Origin: Burkholderia sp.
GTDB taxonomy: Bacteria > Pseudomonadota > Gammaproteobacteria > Burkholderiales > Burkholderiaceae
Assembly: GCA_031253835.1 (NCBI GenBank)
Contig: JAIRVP010000079.1
Span: 1 to 64,000 of the forward strand
DNA length: 64,000 nt
Direction: 5' to 3'
A program made the translations under genes and the position numbers. The notes beneath the pieces are model-generated. The model was given only the letters and a program-made list of their open reading frames with translations. It was not told the DNA's origin and did not search any database. Of this stretch, positions 41,662 through 52,150 are shown piece after piece. Within the stretch, counting starts at the first letter, position 1, and every line of letters starts with the position of its first letter.

Positions 41662-43842
41662 GTGAGCCTGTTGAAAATCGCAGTCGAGCCGGCGCTGATC
41701 GGCGCCTTCCTCACCACGCACGAACAGGTCGACGTATTCCAGACCGATTTCACGAATATCGCGGCAATCGTCGTCGGAATCGATTCGGCACAAAAGGTGC
41801 TGAAAACCGTCGAAAGAACCGGCTTCGCGATTCCGTTCTTCGTCGCGGTCGAACCCGACCAGGAGGTGCCGCCGTCGATCCTGCCGAGCGCAAGCGGCGT
41901 GATCCAGCTCCGCCACGGCGGCCGCCACTACTACGGTCGGCAGATTTCCGCCGCCGCCGACATCTACAGCGAGAACCTGCTGCCGCCGTTCTTCAAGGTC
42001 ATGCGCGAATACGTGCAGCGCGGCTACGTCGAGTTCGACTGCCCGGGCCACCAGGGCGGCCAGTTCTTCTCGAATCACCCGCTCGGCCGGATGTTCTTCG
42101 ACTTCTTCGGCGAAACCATCTTTCGCGCGGACCTCTGCAACGCGGACGTCCGGCTCGGCGACCTGCTGATCCACGAAGGCCCCGCGCTGGAAGCGCAGCG
42201 CAATGCCGCGCGGATCTACAACGCGGACAAGACCTACTTCGTGCTGAACGGCACGTCGACGTCGAACAAGGTCGTCACGAGCGCGCTGCTCGCGCCCGAC
42301 GATCTCGTGCTGTTCGACCGCAACAACCACAAGTCGGTGCACCTCGGCGCGCTCGTGCTGTCCGGCGCGCGGCCGGTGTACCTCGAAACCGCGCGCAACG
42401 CGTGGGGCCTCATCGGCGGCGTCGACAGCGCGGCGCTCGACGAAGCGCGCATTCGCGACGCGATCCGCGACGTCGCGCCCGAGCGCGCCGACCTGCCGCG
42501 CCCGTTCCGGCTCGCGGTCATCCAGCTCGGCACCTACGACGGCACGATCTACAACGCACGCGAGATCGTCGACCGGATCGGGCATCTGTGCGACTACATC
42601 CTGTTCGATTCCGCGTGGGTCGGCTACGAGCAGTTCATCCCGATGATGCAGGACTGCTCGCCGCTGATGCTGACGCTCGGCCCCGACGATCCCGGCATCT
42701 TCGTCACGCAATCGGTGCACAAGCAGCAGGCCGGCTTCTCGCAGACGTCGCAGATCCACAAGAAGGACAGCCACATCGAAGGCCAGAAGCGCTTCTGCGA
42801 TCACCGGCGCTTCAACAACGCATACATGATCCATGCGTCGACGAGCCCGTTCTACCCGATGTTCGCGGCGCTCGACGTCAACGCGCAGATGCACGCGGGC
42901 CCGGCCGGCAAGCGGCTGTGGCGCGACTGCGTCGCGCACGGCGTCGATGCGCGCAAGCTGCTGATGAAGACCTGCCGCCAGATCCGCCCGTTCGTTCCGC
43001 AACAGGTCGACGGCCGCCCGTGGGCCGACTACCCGACCGAGCAGATCGTCGACGACCTGCGCTTCTTCCGCTTCCATCCGGCCGACACGTGGCACGGCTT
43101 CGAAGGCTATGCGGACGACCAGTACTTCGTCGATCCTTGCAAGCTGCTGCTGACGACGCCCGGCATCGATCCCGATACGCACGAGTACGCGTCGTTCGGC
43201 GCGCCGGCGCCGATCCTCGCGCGCTACCTGCGCGAGCACGGCGTCGTGCCCGAGAAGGCCGACCTGTACACGATCCTGTTCCTGCTCACGCCGTCGGAAA
43301 GCTTCGGCAAGCTGCAGCACCTGGTCGCACACCTCGCGCAGTTCGAACGCCATCTCGACCAGGACACGCCGCTGCGCGAAGCGATTCCGTCGCTGTGCGA
43401 AGCGTATCCGGAGCTGTACGGCAACATGCGCCTGCGGCAGCTGTGCCAGCGCATGCACGACTTCTACCGCAGCCACGACATGAAGCACCTGCAGAAGCAG
43501 ATGTTCCGGCGCGCGCAGTTCCCGAAGCAGGTGCTGCAGCCGCAGGCCGCGAATGCCGAGCTGATCCGCAACAACGTCGAGCTCGTCACGCTCGACCGCA
43601 TCGAAGGCCGGATCGCGACCGAAGGCGCACTGCCCTATCCGCCCGGCATCTTCTGCGTGGTGCCCGGCGAAGCCTGGGGCGGCCCGGCGCTCGACTACTT
43701 CCGTGCGCTGGAAGCCGGGATCAACGCGCTGCCGGGCTTCGAGCCGGAGATCCAGGGCGTGTACCTGCAGACGAAGCCGGACGGCACGAAGCAGGCGTCG
43801 GCGTACGTGGTGGCGGCCGGCGTCGACGCATCGCGCGCCTGA
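41662..43842 (+). CDS. speC: Ornithine decarboxylase, SpeC/SpeF type (PLP-dependent, group III)
   Basis: A 726-residue enzyme making putrescine from ornithine. It closely follows E. coli SpeC: ENLLPPFFKVMREYVQRGYVEFDCPGHQGGQFF, FFGETIFRADLCNADVRLGDLLIHEG, LFDRNNHKSVH and FVTQSVHKQQAGFSQTSQIHKKD with PLP Lys at about 354. The GTG at 41662 has GGAGAG five bases upstream and gives the family's usual N-terminus; an in-frame ATG at 41617 would add 15 residues. Divergent from adiA-potE. With PotE it forms the ornithine/putrescine acid-stress cycle. Confidence 0.92.
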   Translation: MSLLKIAVEPALIGAFLTTHEQVDVFQTDFTNIAAIVVGIDSAQKVLKTVERTGFAIPFFVAVEPDQEVPPSILPSASGVIQLRHGGRHYYGRQISAAADIYSENLLPPFFKVMREYVQRGYVEFDCPGHQGGQFFSNHPLGRMFFDFFGETIFRADLCNADVRLGDLLIHEGPALEAQRNAARIYNADKTYFVLNGTSTSNKVVTSALLAPDDLVLFDRNNHKSVHLGALVLSGARPVYLETARNAWGLIGGVDSAALDEARIRDAIRDVAPERADLPRPFRLAVIQLGTYDGTIYNAREIVDRIGHLCDYILFDSAWVGYEQFIPMMQDCSPLMLTLGPDDPGIFVTQSVHKQQAGFSQTSQIHKKDSHIEGQKRFCDHRRFNNAYMIHASTSPFYPMFAALDVNAQMHAGPAGKRLWRDCVAHGVDARKLLMKTCRQIRPFVPQQVDGRPWADYPTEQIVDDLRFFRFHPADTWHGFEGYADDQYFVDPCKLLLTTPGIDPDTHEYASFGAPAPILARYLREHGVVPEKADLYTILFLLTPSESFGKLQHLVAHLAQFERHLDQDTPLREAIPSLCEAYPELYGNMRLRQLCQRMHDFYRSHDMKHLQKQMFRRAQFPKQVLQPQAANAELIRNNVELVTLDRIEGRIATEGALPYPPGIFCVVPGEAWGGPALDYFRALEAGINALPGFEPEIQGVYLQTKPDGTKQASAYVVAAGVDASRA

Positions 43843-43892
43843 ACCTGCGGGGCGGCCGCGCGCCGCCCTGTTTCTCGACTGCCGCACGGCGC

Positions 43893-43918
43893 GGGCGCAA
43901 GCATCGACACTTGCGCCC
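43893..43918 (+). terminator. Hairpin after speC
   Basis: GGGCGCAAG (43893-43901) and CTTGCGCCC (43910-43918) form a perfect nine-pair stem with an eight-base loop, 50 bases past the speC stop. No U-run follows, so it may be a terminator or an operator of the MFS gene downstream. Confidence 0.45.
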
Positions 43919-44052
43919 CGCCTGACCGTGCGGTACCGTCCACCTTTCCGGGATAACCGAAGCCTCGCCTCGAAACCCATCCGTCGATTCGATCCGATGC
44001 GGCCCCGCCCCTGCCCGGCGCTGTCGCGTCGACCGTACAGGAGGGGTGTGCG

Positions 44053-45216
44053 ATGGACGTGCGCGTGTACCTGCTGGCCGCCGCCGTGTTCCTGGCCGGC
44101 GTCGCCGAAAACATCTGCGTCGGCATCCTGCCGGCGATCTCTGCCGGCCTTCACGTGTCGATCGCGGCCGCTGGCCAGCTCACCACGATTTTCTCCGCCG
44201 TATTCGCACTGGCCGCGCTCGTCGCGGCCGCCTGCGTCGCGCGCGTCGAGCGGCGCACCGCGCTGCTCGCGGCGCTCGGCGCGTTCGCGGCCGCCAACCT
44301 GCTTGCCGCCGCGAGCCCCGGCTATGCGAGCCTGTTTGCCGCGCGCGTGCTGATGGCCGCCAGCTGTGCAACGCTGATTCTCGTCGCGACGCGGTTCGCG
44401 GCCGAACTCGCACCGGCGTCGCAACGCGGCCGCGCGATCGGCATCGTGTTCATGGGGATCAGCGCGTCGCTCGTGCTCGGCGTACCGATCGGGATGCGGA
44501 TCGCCGAATGGGCCGGCTGGCGTGCGGTGTTCGTGTCGATCGCCGTACCGGCATTGCCGCTCGGGATCTGGCTTGCCCGCCGGCTGCCGCGCATGGCGCC
44601 GGCTACGGCCGGCACGCCGGCCGCACCGTCGTATCGCGCGGTGCTGTCACGGCCGCGGCTGCTGGCCGCGCAACTCGTGTCCATCGCGATGATCGGCGGG
44701 CATTTCACGCTGTTCGCGTATCTCACGCCCTACCTGCAGGCCGTGCTGTCGCCCGGCGCGGCCGCGCTCGAAGGGCTGTACGTCGCGTTCGGGATCGCCG
44801 GCGTGACCGGTGCGTGGCTCGGCGGGCTGTGCTCGGACCGGCTCGGCGCGTCGCGCGCGCTGTGCGCCTGCCCGGCCGTGTTTCTCGTAGCGATGGCCGT
44901 ACTGCCTGCGGCCGACGCGTCGCCGCTCGCATTCGTGCCCGCGATGATGCTGTGGGGCGGCATCAGCTGGTCGATCTCGCCGATCGTGCAGAACTATCTG
45001 ATCCACGCCGCGCCGTCGCTGGCCGATGCAAGCGTCGGCATCAACGTGTCGGCCATGCATGCGGGTGTCGCGCTCGGGTCGGCGCTCGGCGGCGTGCTCG
45101 TCGGGCGCGATGCGTTGCTCGTCGCGCCATGGGCCGGATGCGTGCTCGTGGCCGTCGCGCTCGCAGCCGCGTGCGTCGCGGCATGGCCCATGCGACAGGC
45201 CATGGGCGCCTCTTGA
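44053..45216 (+). CDS. MFS transporter, DHA1 (AraJ/YdhP-like) type
   Basis: A 387-residue, 12-helix exporter: VFLAGVAENICVGILPAISAGLHVSIAAAGQLTTIFSAVFALAA at the start, then FAARVLMAASCATLILVATRFAAELAPASQRGRAIGIVFMGISASLVLGVPIGM, the usual TM4-TM5 block of the AraJ/YdhP group. These exporters handle sugars, arabinose-like compounds or drugs; the substrate here is unknown. GAGGGG lies seven bases before the ATG. It stands between speC and the convergent glycerol-type operon. Confidence 0.88.
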   Translation: MDVRVYLLAAAVFLAGVAENICVGILPAISAGLHVSIAAAGQLTTIFSAVFALAALVAAACVARVERRTALLAALGAFAAANLLAAASPGYASLFAARVLMAASCATLILVATRFAAELAPASQRGRAIGIVFMGISASLVLGVPIGMRIAEWAGWRAVFVSIAVPALPLGIWLARRLPRMAPATAGTPAAPSYRAVLSRPRLLAAQLVSIAMIGGHFTLFAYLTPYLQAVLSPGAAALEGLYVAFGIAGVTGAWLGGLCSDRLGASRALCACPAVFLVAMAVLPAADASPLAFVPAMMLWGGISWSISPIVQNYLIHAAPSLADASVGINVSAMHAGVALGSALGGVLVGRDALLVAPWAGCVLVAVALAAACVAAWPMRQAMGAS

Positions 45217-45252
45217 ATCATGACAGGCGGCGCCATGCGCGCGCCCGCCGCA

Positions 45253-46410
45253 TCACCACGCCTGCCGGTAAATCGCCAGCGCGTCGGCCTCCGTCACCTC
45301 GCGCGGATTGTTCACGAGCAGGCGCGTCTGCAGCATCGCGTCCGACGCCATGCGCGGCAGGTCGCTTTCGCCGATGCCGACTTCGCGCAACGTGCGCGGA
45401 ATGCCCGTCGCGACGATCAGCCGGTCGATTTCGCCGATCAGCGCATGCGTGCGCGCTTCGTCGCTGCCCGTCGCGGACGGCGCGACGATCGCCGCGAGTT
45501 CCGCATACAGCGGCGCGGCGGCCGGCGCATTGAAGCGCAGCACGTGCGGCAGCACCAGCGCATTCGACAGCCCGTGCGGCACGTGGAAGATGCCGCCGAC
45601 CGGGTAAGCCAGCGCATGCACGGCCGCGACCGGCGCATTCGCGAACGCCTGCCCCGCGAACATCGCGCCGACCAGCATCGCTTCGCGCGCGTGCCGGTTC
45701 CGGCCGTCGTCGCACGCTGCCAGCAGGTTGCGCGACAGCAGCGTCAGCGCGTGCGTCGCCAGCATGTCGGATACCGGATTCTTCAGCCGCGCGGACGTGT
45801 AGGCCTCGATCGCATGCACCATCGCGTCGATGCCGGTCGCGGCGGTTGCCGCACGCGGCAGGCCGAGCGTGAGTTCCGCGTCGAGGATCGCGACGTCCGC
45901 GAACAGGTGCGGCGACACGACGCCCATCTTGCGCGCCTCGCCGACCGTGACGATCGACACGGCCGTAACCTCGGAGCCCGTGCCGGCCGTCGTCGGCATC
46001 TGCACGAGCGGCAGCCGCGCGCTCGCGACCTTGTCGACGCCGTACATGTCGGCCAGCGCCTGCTGCCGCGGCGCGAGCACCGCAATCAGCTTCGCGACGT
46101 CCATCGACGATCCGCCGCCCAGCCCGAGCACGATCTCGGCGTCGGCCGCAATGGCGCGCTCGGTCGCCTCGAGCACCACGTGCTCGGGCGGATCGGCGAT
46201 CACGTCGTCGATCACGGTCACCTGCCAGCCGTGCGCGGCGAGGCTCTCCAGCGCGGGCGCGAGCACGCCGCTGCGATGCAGGAACGCATCGGTGACGACG
46301 CACAGCCGCGCGAGCGCCGGAAAGCGTTCGCGCAACAGCGCGCCGAGCCGGCGCGCGGCGCCGAATTCGACGATCTGCGTCGGAACGGTACGGAATTGAA
46401 ACGGGTTCAT
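45253..46410 (-). CDS. Iron-containing alcohol dehydrogenase
   Basis: A 385-residue group III alcohol dehydrogenase. NAD-binding GLGGGSSMDVAK (about residue 97) is followed by MPTTAGTGSEVT and the metal ligands: ILDAEL (Asp), GIDAMVHAIEAY (His), VHALAYPVGG (His) and HVPHGLSNAL (His). Relatives reduce or oxidise butanol, lactaldehyde, 1,3-propanediol or maleylacetate. As the last gene of a glycerol-type operon it may use glycerol, glyceraldehyde or a related C3 alcohol; that is inference. Its ATG overlaps the preceding stop by four bases. Confidence 0.9.
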   Translation of the reverse strand: MNPFQFRTVPTQIVEFGAARRLGALLRERFPALARLCVVTDAFLHRSGVLAPALESLAAHGWQVTVIDDVIADPPEHVVLEATERAIAADAEIVLGLGGGSSMDVAKLIAVLAPRQQALADMYGVDKVASARLPLVQMPTTAGTGSEVTAVSIVTVGEARKMGVVSPHLFADVAILDAELTLGLPRAATAATGIDAMVHAIEAYTSARLKNPVSDMLATHALTLLSRNLLAACDDGRNRHAREAMLVGAMFAGQAFANAPVAAVHALAYPVGGIFHVPHGLSNALVLPHVLRFNAPAAAPLYAELAAIVAPSATGSDEARTHALIGEIDRLIVATGIPRTLREVGIGESDLPRMASDAMLQTRLLVNNPREVTEADALAIYRQAW

Positions 46411-46742
46411 CGGGTGCCTCCCGGTGGCATCGCCGTGCCGGTGTCCGGCTGCACCATGTAGCGCGACACGTCGCGGCGATCGAGCAACGGAATGATGGCC
46501 CCGATCCCGATCCGCTGGAAATGCGGCGTTTCCCGATGCGCGTCGAGGCCGTCCGCATCGCGGTAACGCTCGAGGATCACGATGTGGTCGGGGTTCTCCG
46601 GCGACCGGAAGTACGCGTAGTCGAGATTCTTCGGCTCGGCGCGCGTCGCCGGCGCGAGCTCCGCGAGCAGTTCGATCACGCGGTCGCCGTTGCCGGGTGC
46701 CGCGAAGTAATGCGCGATGACCTGCAGGTAAGGTTCGTTCAT
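46407..46742 (-). CDS. ABM (antibiotic biosynthesis monooxygenase) fold protein
   Basis: A 111-residue dimeric ferredoxin-like protein: YLQVIAHYFAAPGNGDRVIELLAELAPATRAEPKNLDYAYFRSPENPDHIVILERYRDADGLDAHRETPHF. The PxHIVILERYxDxxxLxxHxxTPHF block defines the ABM family, which includes cofactor-free oxygenases and aldehyde- or quinol-handling proteins such as YgiN. Four-base overlap with the alcohol dehydrogenase gene suggests a shared substrate. Role unknown. Confidence 0.85.
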   Translation of the reverse strand: MNEPYLQVIAHYFAAPGNGDRVIELLAELAPATRAEPKNLDYAYFRSPENPDHIVILERYRDADGLDAHRETPHFQRIGIGAIIPLLDRRDVSRYMVQPDTGTAMPPGGTR

Positions 46743-46770
46743 GCTGCGCTCCCTGTTCGACAGATGCCCG

Positions 46771-47346
46771 TCACGCCGACGGGTCGAAATTCCACCACGC
46801 GCTGTCGCTCGTCGACACCGCGACCGCCCCGTGCCGCCTCGCGCTGCGCACGTCGTCCGCGTTGCCGACGAAGCCCGATGCGACGATCGGCGGCAGCGCC
46901 TGCCGATCGGCGTCGCTCAGGTGCGCGAGCATCGGCGCCGGCATCAGCTGCACGAGGTTCGGATCGCTCTGCTCGATCGCCTTCACGCTGCGCGGCCACG
47001 TCGAGCGGTCGGTCACGAACACCTTCTGCATCGTGATCAACTCGGCGCGGTTCGCGCGCTGGATCGTCGCGACGCGCGTCGACACCAGGCTCGCGACGCC
47101 GATATCCGCCAGATACTCGACGCCGCCCTTGTCCTGGGACAGCCCGTCGCAGCTGTCGATGTTGACGATCACGAACTTGCCGGCCCGGGCGAGCGCCGCG
47201 ACCACCGCCTGCAGCCGGCGCAGGTCGACGTTCGCGACGATGCCGACCTCGGCCTCGCTGTCGATGAAGCTGTCGGCCTGCTCGACGCCGTACAGCGTCG
47301 CGATGACGGGATGACGGGCGAGACGCGCGCCCAGCGACTTGTCCAT
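46771..47346 (-). CDS. glpP: Glycerol-3-phosphate-responsive antiterminator GlpP family
   Basis: A 191-residue TIM-barrel-like protein: HPVIATLYGVEQADSFIDSEAEVGIVANVDL, KFVIVNIDSCDGLSQDKGGVEYLADIGVASLVSTR, LMPAPMLAHLSDADRQALPPIVASGFVGNADDV. In Bacillus, GlpP with glycerol 3-phosphate binds leader RNA and prevents termination before glpD. Here it is encoded inside a glp-like operon whose leader shows pairing repeats (53632-53697). The ATG at 47346 begins MDKSLGARL, five bases after the upstream stop. RNA binding in this organism is unproven. Confidence 0.88.
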   Translation of the reverse strand: MDKSLGARLARHPVIATLYGVEQADSFIDSEAEVGIVANVDLRRLQAVVAALARAGKFVIVNIDSCDGLSQDKGGVEYLADIGVASLVSTRVATIQRANRAELITMQKVFVTDRSTWPRSVKAIEQSDPNLVQLMPAPMLAHLSDADRQALPPIVASGFVGNADDVRSARRHGAVAVSTSDSAWWNFDPSA

Positions 47347-47351
47347 GACGT

Positions 47352-48910
<1,559 letters not shown>

Positions 48911-48914
<4 letters not shown>

Positions 48915-50590
48915 CCGTTTTCTCCCATGAGGATGGCTTTTTCGAGTGCGACGGCGGCGACGTAGTCGCGCACCTGGCTGGCGACGGCCGCATCGGACAA
49001 GCCGAGCTCCGCCTGAAGAATCGCGCCGACGCGCGGTGCCGCGCGCGCCGACGCATCGCGCGCCATCAGCCGCGCGCGGGTGCGGCGCGACAGCACGTCG
49101 TCGACGCTGCGTGCGAATTCATGGCGCACCGCGTAGAGCACCTCCGCTTCGCTGTACGGCAGCCCTTCGACGATAGGGGCAAGCAGCGACGGTGTTGCAT
49201 CGGCGAGGTCGCCGACGAAGCGCGCCTCGGTGCCGTAGCGTTCGCCGAGATGCGCGGCGAGCCCGCCCGATGCGACGATCGCCTGCGGGTCGTAGCCGGC
49301 CGCGCCGAGCAGGTACGCCGATTTCGTGCGGCAGCGCGTGCGGCGGCCGAGCAGCTTGCCGACCGTATCGATGGTCTGCTCGGCCATGTGCCGCGACGTC
49401 GTCAGCTTGCCGCCGACGATCGTCACGAGCCCGTCGGGCGCGACATGGATCTCGTGATTGCGCTTCATCTCGATCGTCTTGCCGCCGGGCGGCCCGACGA
49501 GCGGCCGGCATCCGGCGATGCTGCCGACCACGTCGGCCGCGTTCAGGTCGACCTTCAATGCAGAGCACGCGCCTTCCAGCAGGAAATCGAGCTCCTGCCG
49601 CGTGCAATGCACGTCGTCGAGATCGCCGTCGTAGTCTTCGTCGGTCGTGCCGAGATACGACACGTTGCCCCAGCGCGTGATCGTCGCGCGGCGGTTGCGG
49701 CCCGGCACGGGGATCGTCACCGTGCAGTCGTTGCGGATCTTCAGCCACGGGATCGCCACGTGCACGCCCTTCGCGGGCCGCACCTGCAATGCGGCCGTAT
49801 CGCCCTTGCGCGCGCCGGTCCAGTCGCGCAGCCATACGCCGGTCGCCATCACGACCACGCGCGCCCGCACGCGCCGCTCGCGGCCGTCGGCGTGCACGAT
49901 CGCGCCGTCGACCTTGCCGTGACCGTCGCGCGTCAGCTCGACCACCCGCGCGTGGTTGGCGACCGCCGCACCGTGAAACGCAGCCGTGCGCACGAGGTTC
50001 AGCGTCAGGCGCGCATCGTCGACGCGCGCGTCGAAGTACAGGAAGCCGCCCGTCAGGTAGGTTTCGTTGAAGGTCGGGCAATGCGACAGCACCTCGGCCT
50101 TGGTCAGCTTCTGGTGCAGGATGCCCTCGCGCCAGCCGCCGGCGATGTCGTAGGTCCACAGCAGGCTTTCGAAGGCTTTCGCGAGACGCCGGTCGAACAC
50201 GCCCTCGCGCTCCATCACCGGGAACAGGAACGGCAGCCGCTGCACGAGATGACGCGCGTTGCGCCGCAGCCGCTGCCGCTCGAGCAGCGAATGGCGCACG
50301 AGCCCGAGATTGCCCTGCTCGATGTAGCGCAGCCCGCCGTGCACCATCTTCGACGATTTCGACGACGTGCCCGACGCGAAGTCGCTCTTCTCGACGAGCG
50401 CGACGCGCAGCCCGCGCAGGCTCGCATCGAAGGCCGCGTAGGCGCCCGTCACGCCGCCGCCGACGATCAGTACGTCGAACGTATCCGCTTCGAGTCGTGC
50501 CAGATGCTCGTCGCGGTTCACGCGCAACGGCTCCGTGCCCGTCATCCCGGCCCGGTCCGTCCGGGGTTTTCTGGATGGCAAAAACATCAT
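48911..50590 (-). CDS. glpD: Aerobic glycerol-3-phosphate dehydrogenase
   Basis: A 559-residue FAD enzyme that passes electrons from glycerol 3-phosphate to quinone at the inner membrane. FAD motif DVLIVGGGVTGAYAAFDASLRGLRVALVEKSDFASGTSSKSSKMVHGGLRYIEQG, RPAKGVHVAIPW, VSYLGTTDEDYDGD and GGKLTTSRHMAE are all family blocks. The first two codons are both ATG (50590 or 50587), with GGAGA about ten bases upstream; a third start at MTGTEPL is possible. It is likely a second glpD specialised for this operon. Confidence 0.92.
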
Positions 50591-50608
50591 GCTGGTCGTT
50601 CTCCGTGC

Positions 50609-52150
50609 TTACGCGCAAGCAAAATCGGCCGCGTGCGCGAGCTCGGACGCGATCCGCGCATGCCAGGCCGCGCGCCGGTGCTGCCGGCTGTCCGCATCGA
50701 TCGAGGGTTCGAAGACCGCGTCGGTGACGAGCGTCGCGCGGGCCGCGTCGAGCGAATCCCACAGCAGCCCCGATGCACCCGCCAGGAATGCCGCACCGCG
50801 CAGGCTCGCGCGGTCGCCTTCGCGCATCCGCCGCACGGGTACCCCGCTCACGTCGGCCTGGATCTGCAGCAGCGTGTCGCTGCCCGCGAGGCCGCCGCCG
50901 ACGATCAGCTCGGATACATCGGCCCGCGCGACGGCCTGGTTGGCCTCCATGCACGACGCGACCGAATGCGCGATGCCTTCGAGCACCGCGTACGCAACCT
51001 CCGCCTGCGTCGTCGCAATCGAGATGCCCGACAGCAACGCGCGCGCGTTCGGCTCCATCCTCGGCACACGCAAGCCGGTCAGCGCCGGCACGAAGGTCAC
51101 GCCGCGTGCCGACTGCACGGTGCCCGCCAGCCCGCTGATCTGCGCGGGATCGTCGAACCAGCGCAATTTCTCGCAGACCCAGCGCAATGCCGAACCCGTC
51201 GTCGCGACGAACGTCTCGAGCGAGTAATGCGACACGCCGCCCTGCCGCCGCGCGGTCATCGCGAGCGTGCCGTCGTGCGCATGACCGGGTTGCGCGTGCG
51301 ATCCGGCGTCGGGCCGCGCCGTCCCCGTCAGCAGGTCGACGAAGCTGCCGGTGCCGTGCACGCACATCGCCTGGCCGCGCTCGACGCAGCCGAGCCCGAC
51401 CGCGCCCGCGAACTGGTCGCCCGCGCACGCCAGGATCGGCACGTCGATACCGAGCACGTCCTCGCGCGTGCGGCCGAACGTGTCCGCATCCTCGCGCAGC
51501 GCGGGCAGCAATTCACGTGGGAAGCCGAGCGCATCGAGCCACGGGTCGAAATAGCGATGTTCGCCGAGCAGGTAGGCACTGGCGGATGTCGCATGGGTCG
51601 GCGTCGTCACGCATTCGCGCGCATCGGACAGATGCCACAGCAGCCACGTGTCGATCGTGCCGAACGCGAGACGGCCCGCGCGATGCGCGTCGGCGACCGC
51701 CTGCGACGTACGCATCTGATGTACGGCCCACAGATACGGCGAGCGCACGCCCGCCGGCCGGCCGACGTGCGGCACGAGCACGCGGTCCCAGTCGGCCGCG
51801 AGGCGATCGAGCTCGGCCGCGTGGCGCGTGTCCTGCCAGACCATCGCGGGCACGAGCGCGCGCCCGGTCCGCGTGTCCCACAGGACGGCGGTCGCACGCT
51901 GCGTTGCGAGCGCCAGCGCGACGATGCGCACGCCCTGCTCGCGCGCTCGTGCAAGCGTCGCGCGGCAGACTGCGAGCGTCTTGTCGAGGATCGCGTTCGC
52001 GTCCTGTTCGACGACGCCGGGCTGCGGGCTGTCGACCGACAGCGGCAGGTATTCCAGGCACGACACGTGTCCGCTCGCGTCGACGAGTGCGGCACGCGTG
52101 CCGGACGTGCCCTCGTCGATGGCGAGAATGGCGTTTCGGGATTCGGTCAT
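50609..52150 (-). CDS. glpK: FGGY-family glycerol kinase
   Basis: A 513-residue kinase: ILAIDEGTSGTRAALVD phosphate-binding loop, QPGVVEQDANAIL, TQRATAVLWDTRTGRALVPAMVWQDTRHAAE, GTIDTWLLWHL, AGDQFAGAVGLGCVERGQAMCVHGTGSFVDL and SELIVGGGLAGSDTLLQIQADVSGVPV. All are GlpK landmarks, though it diverges from typical GlpK (LNGG... replaced) and could act on another polyol such as glycerol-like C3/C4 sugars. Four-base overlap with the transporter gene upstream. Confidence 0.88.
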   Translation of the reverse strand: MTESRNAILAIDEGTSGTRAALVDASGHVSCLEYLPLSVDSPQPGVVEQDANAILDKTLAVCRATLARAREQGVRIVALALATQRATAVLWDTRTGRALVPAMVWQDTRHAAELDRLAADWDRVLVPHVGRPAGVRSPYLWAVHQMRTSQAVADAHRAGRLAFGTIDTWLLWHLSDARECVTTPTHATSASAYLLGEHRYFDPWLDALGFPRELLPALREDADTFGRTREDVLGIDVPILACAGDQFAGAVGLGCVERGQAMCVHGTGSFVDLLTGTARPDAGSHAQPGHAHDGTLAMTARRQGGVSHYSLETFVATTGSALRWVCEKLRWFDDPAQISGLAGTVQSARGVTFVPALTGLRVPRMEPNARALLSGISIATTQAEVAYAVLEGIAHSVASCMEANQAVARADVSELIVGGGLAGSDTLLQIQADVSGVPVRRMREGDRASLRGAAFLAGASGLLWDSLDAARATLVTDAVFEPSIDADSRQHRRAAWHARIASELAHAADFACA

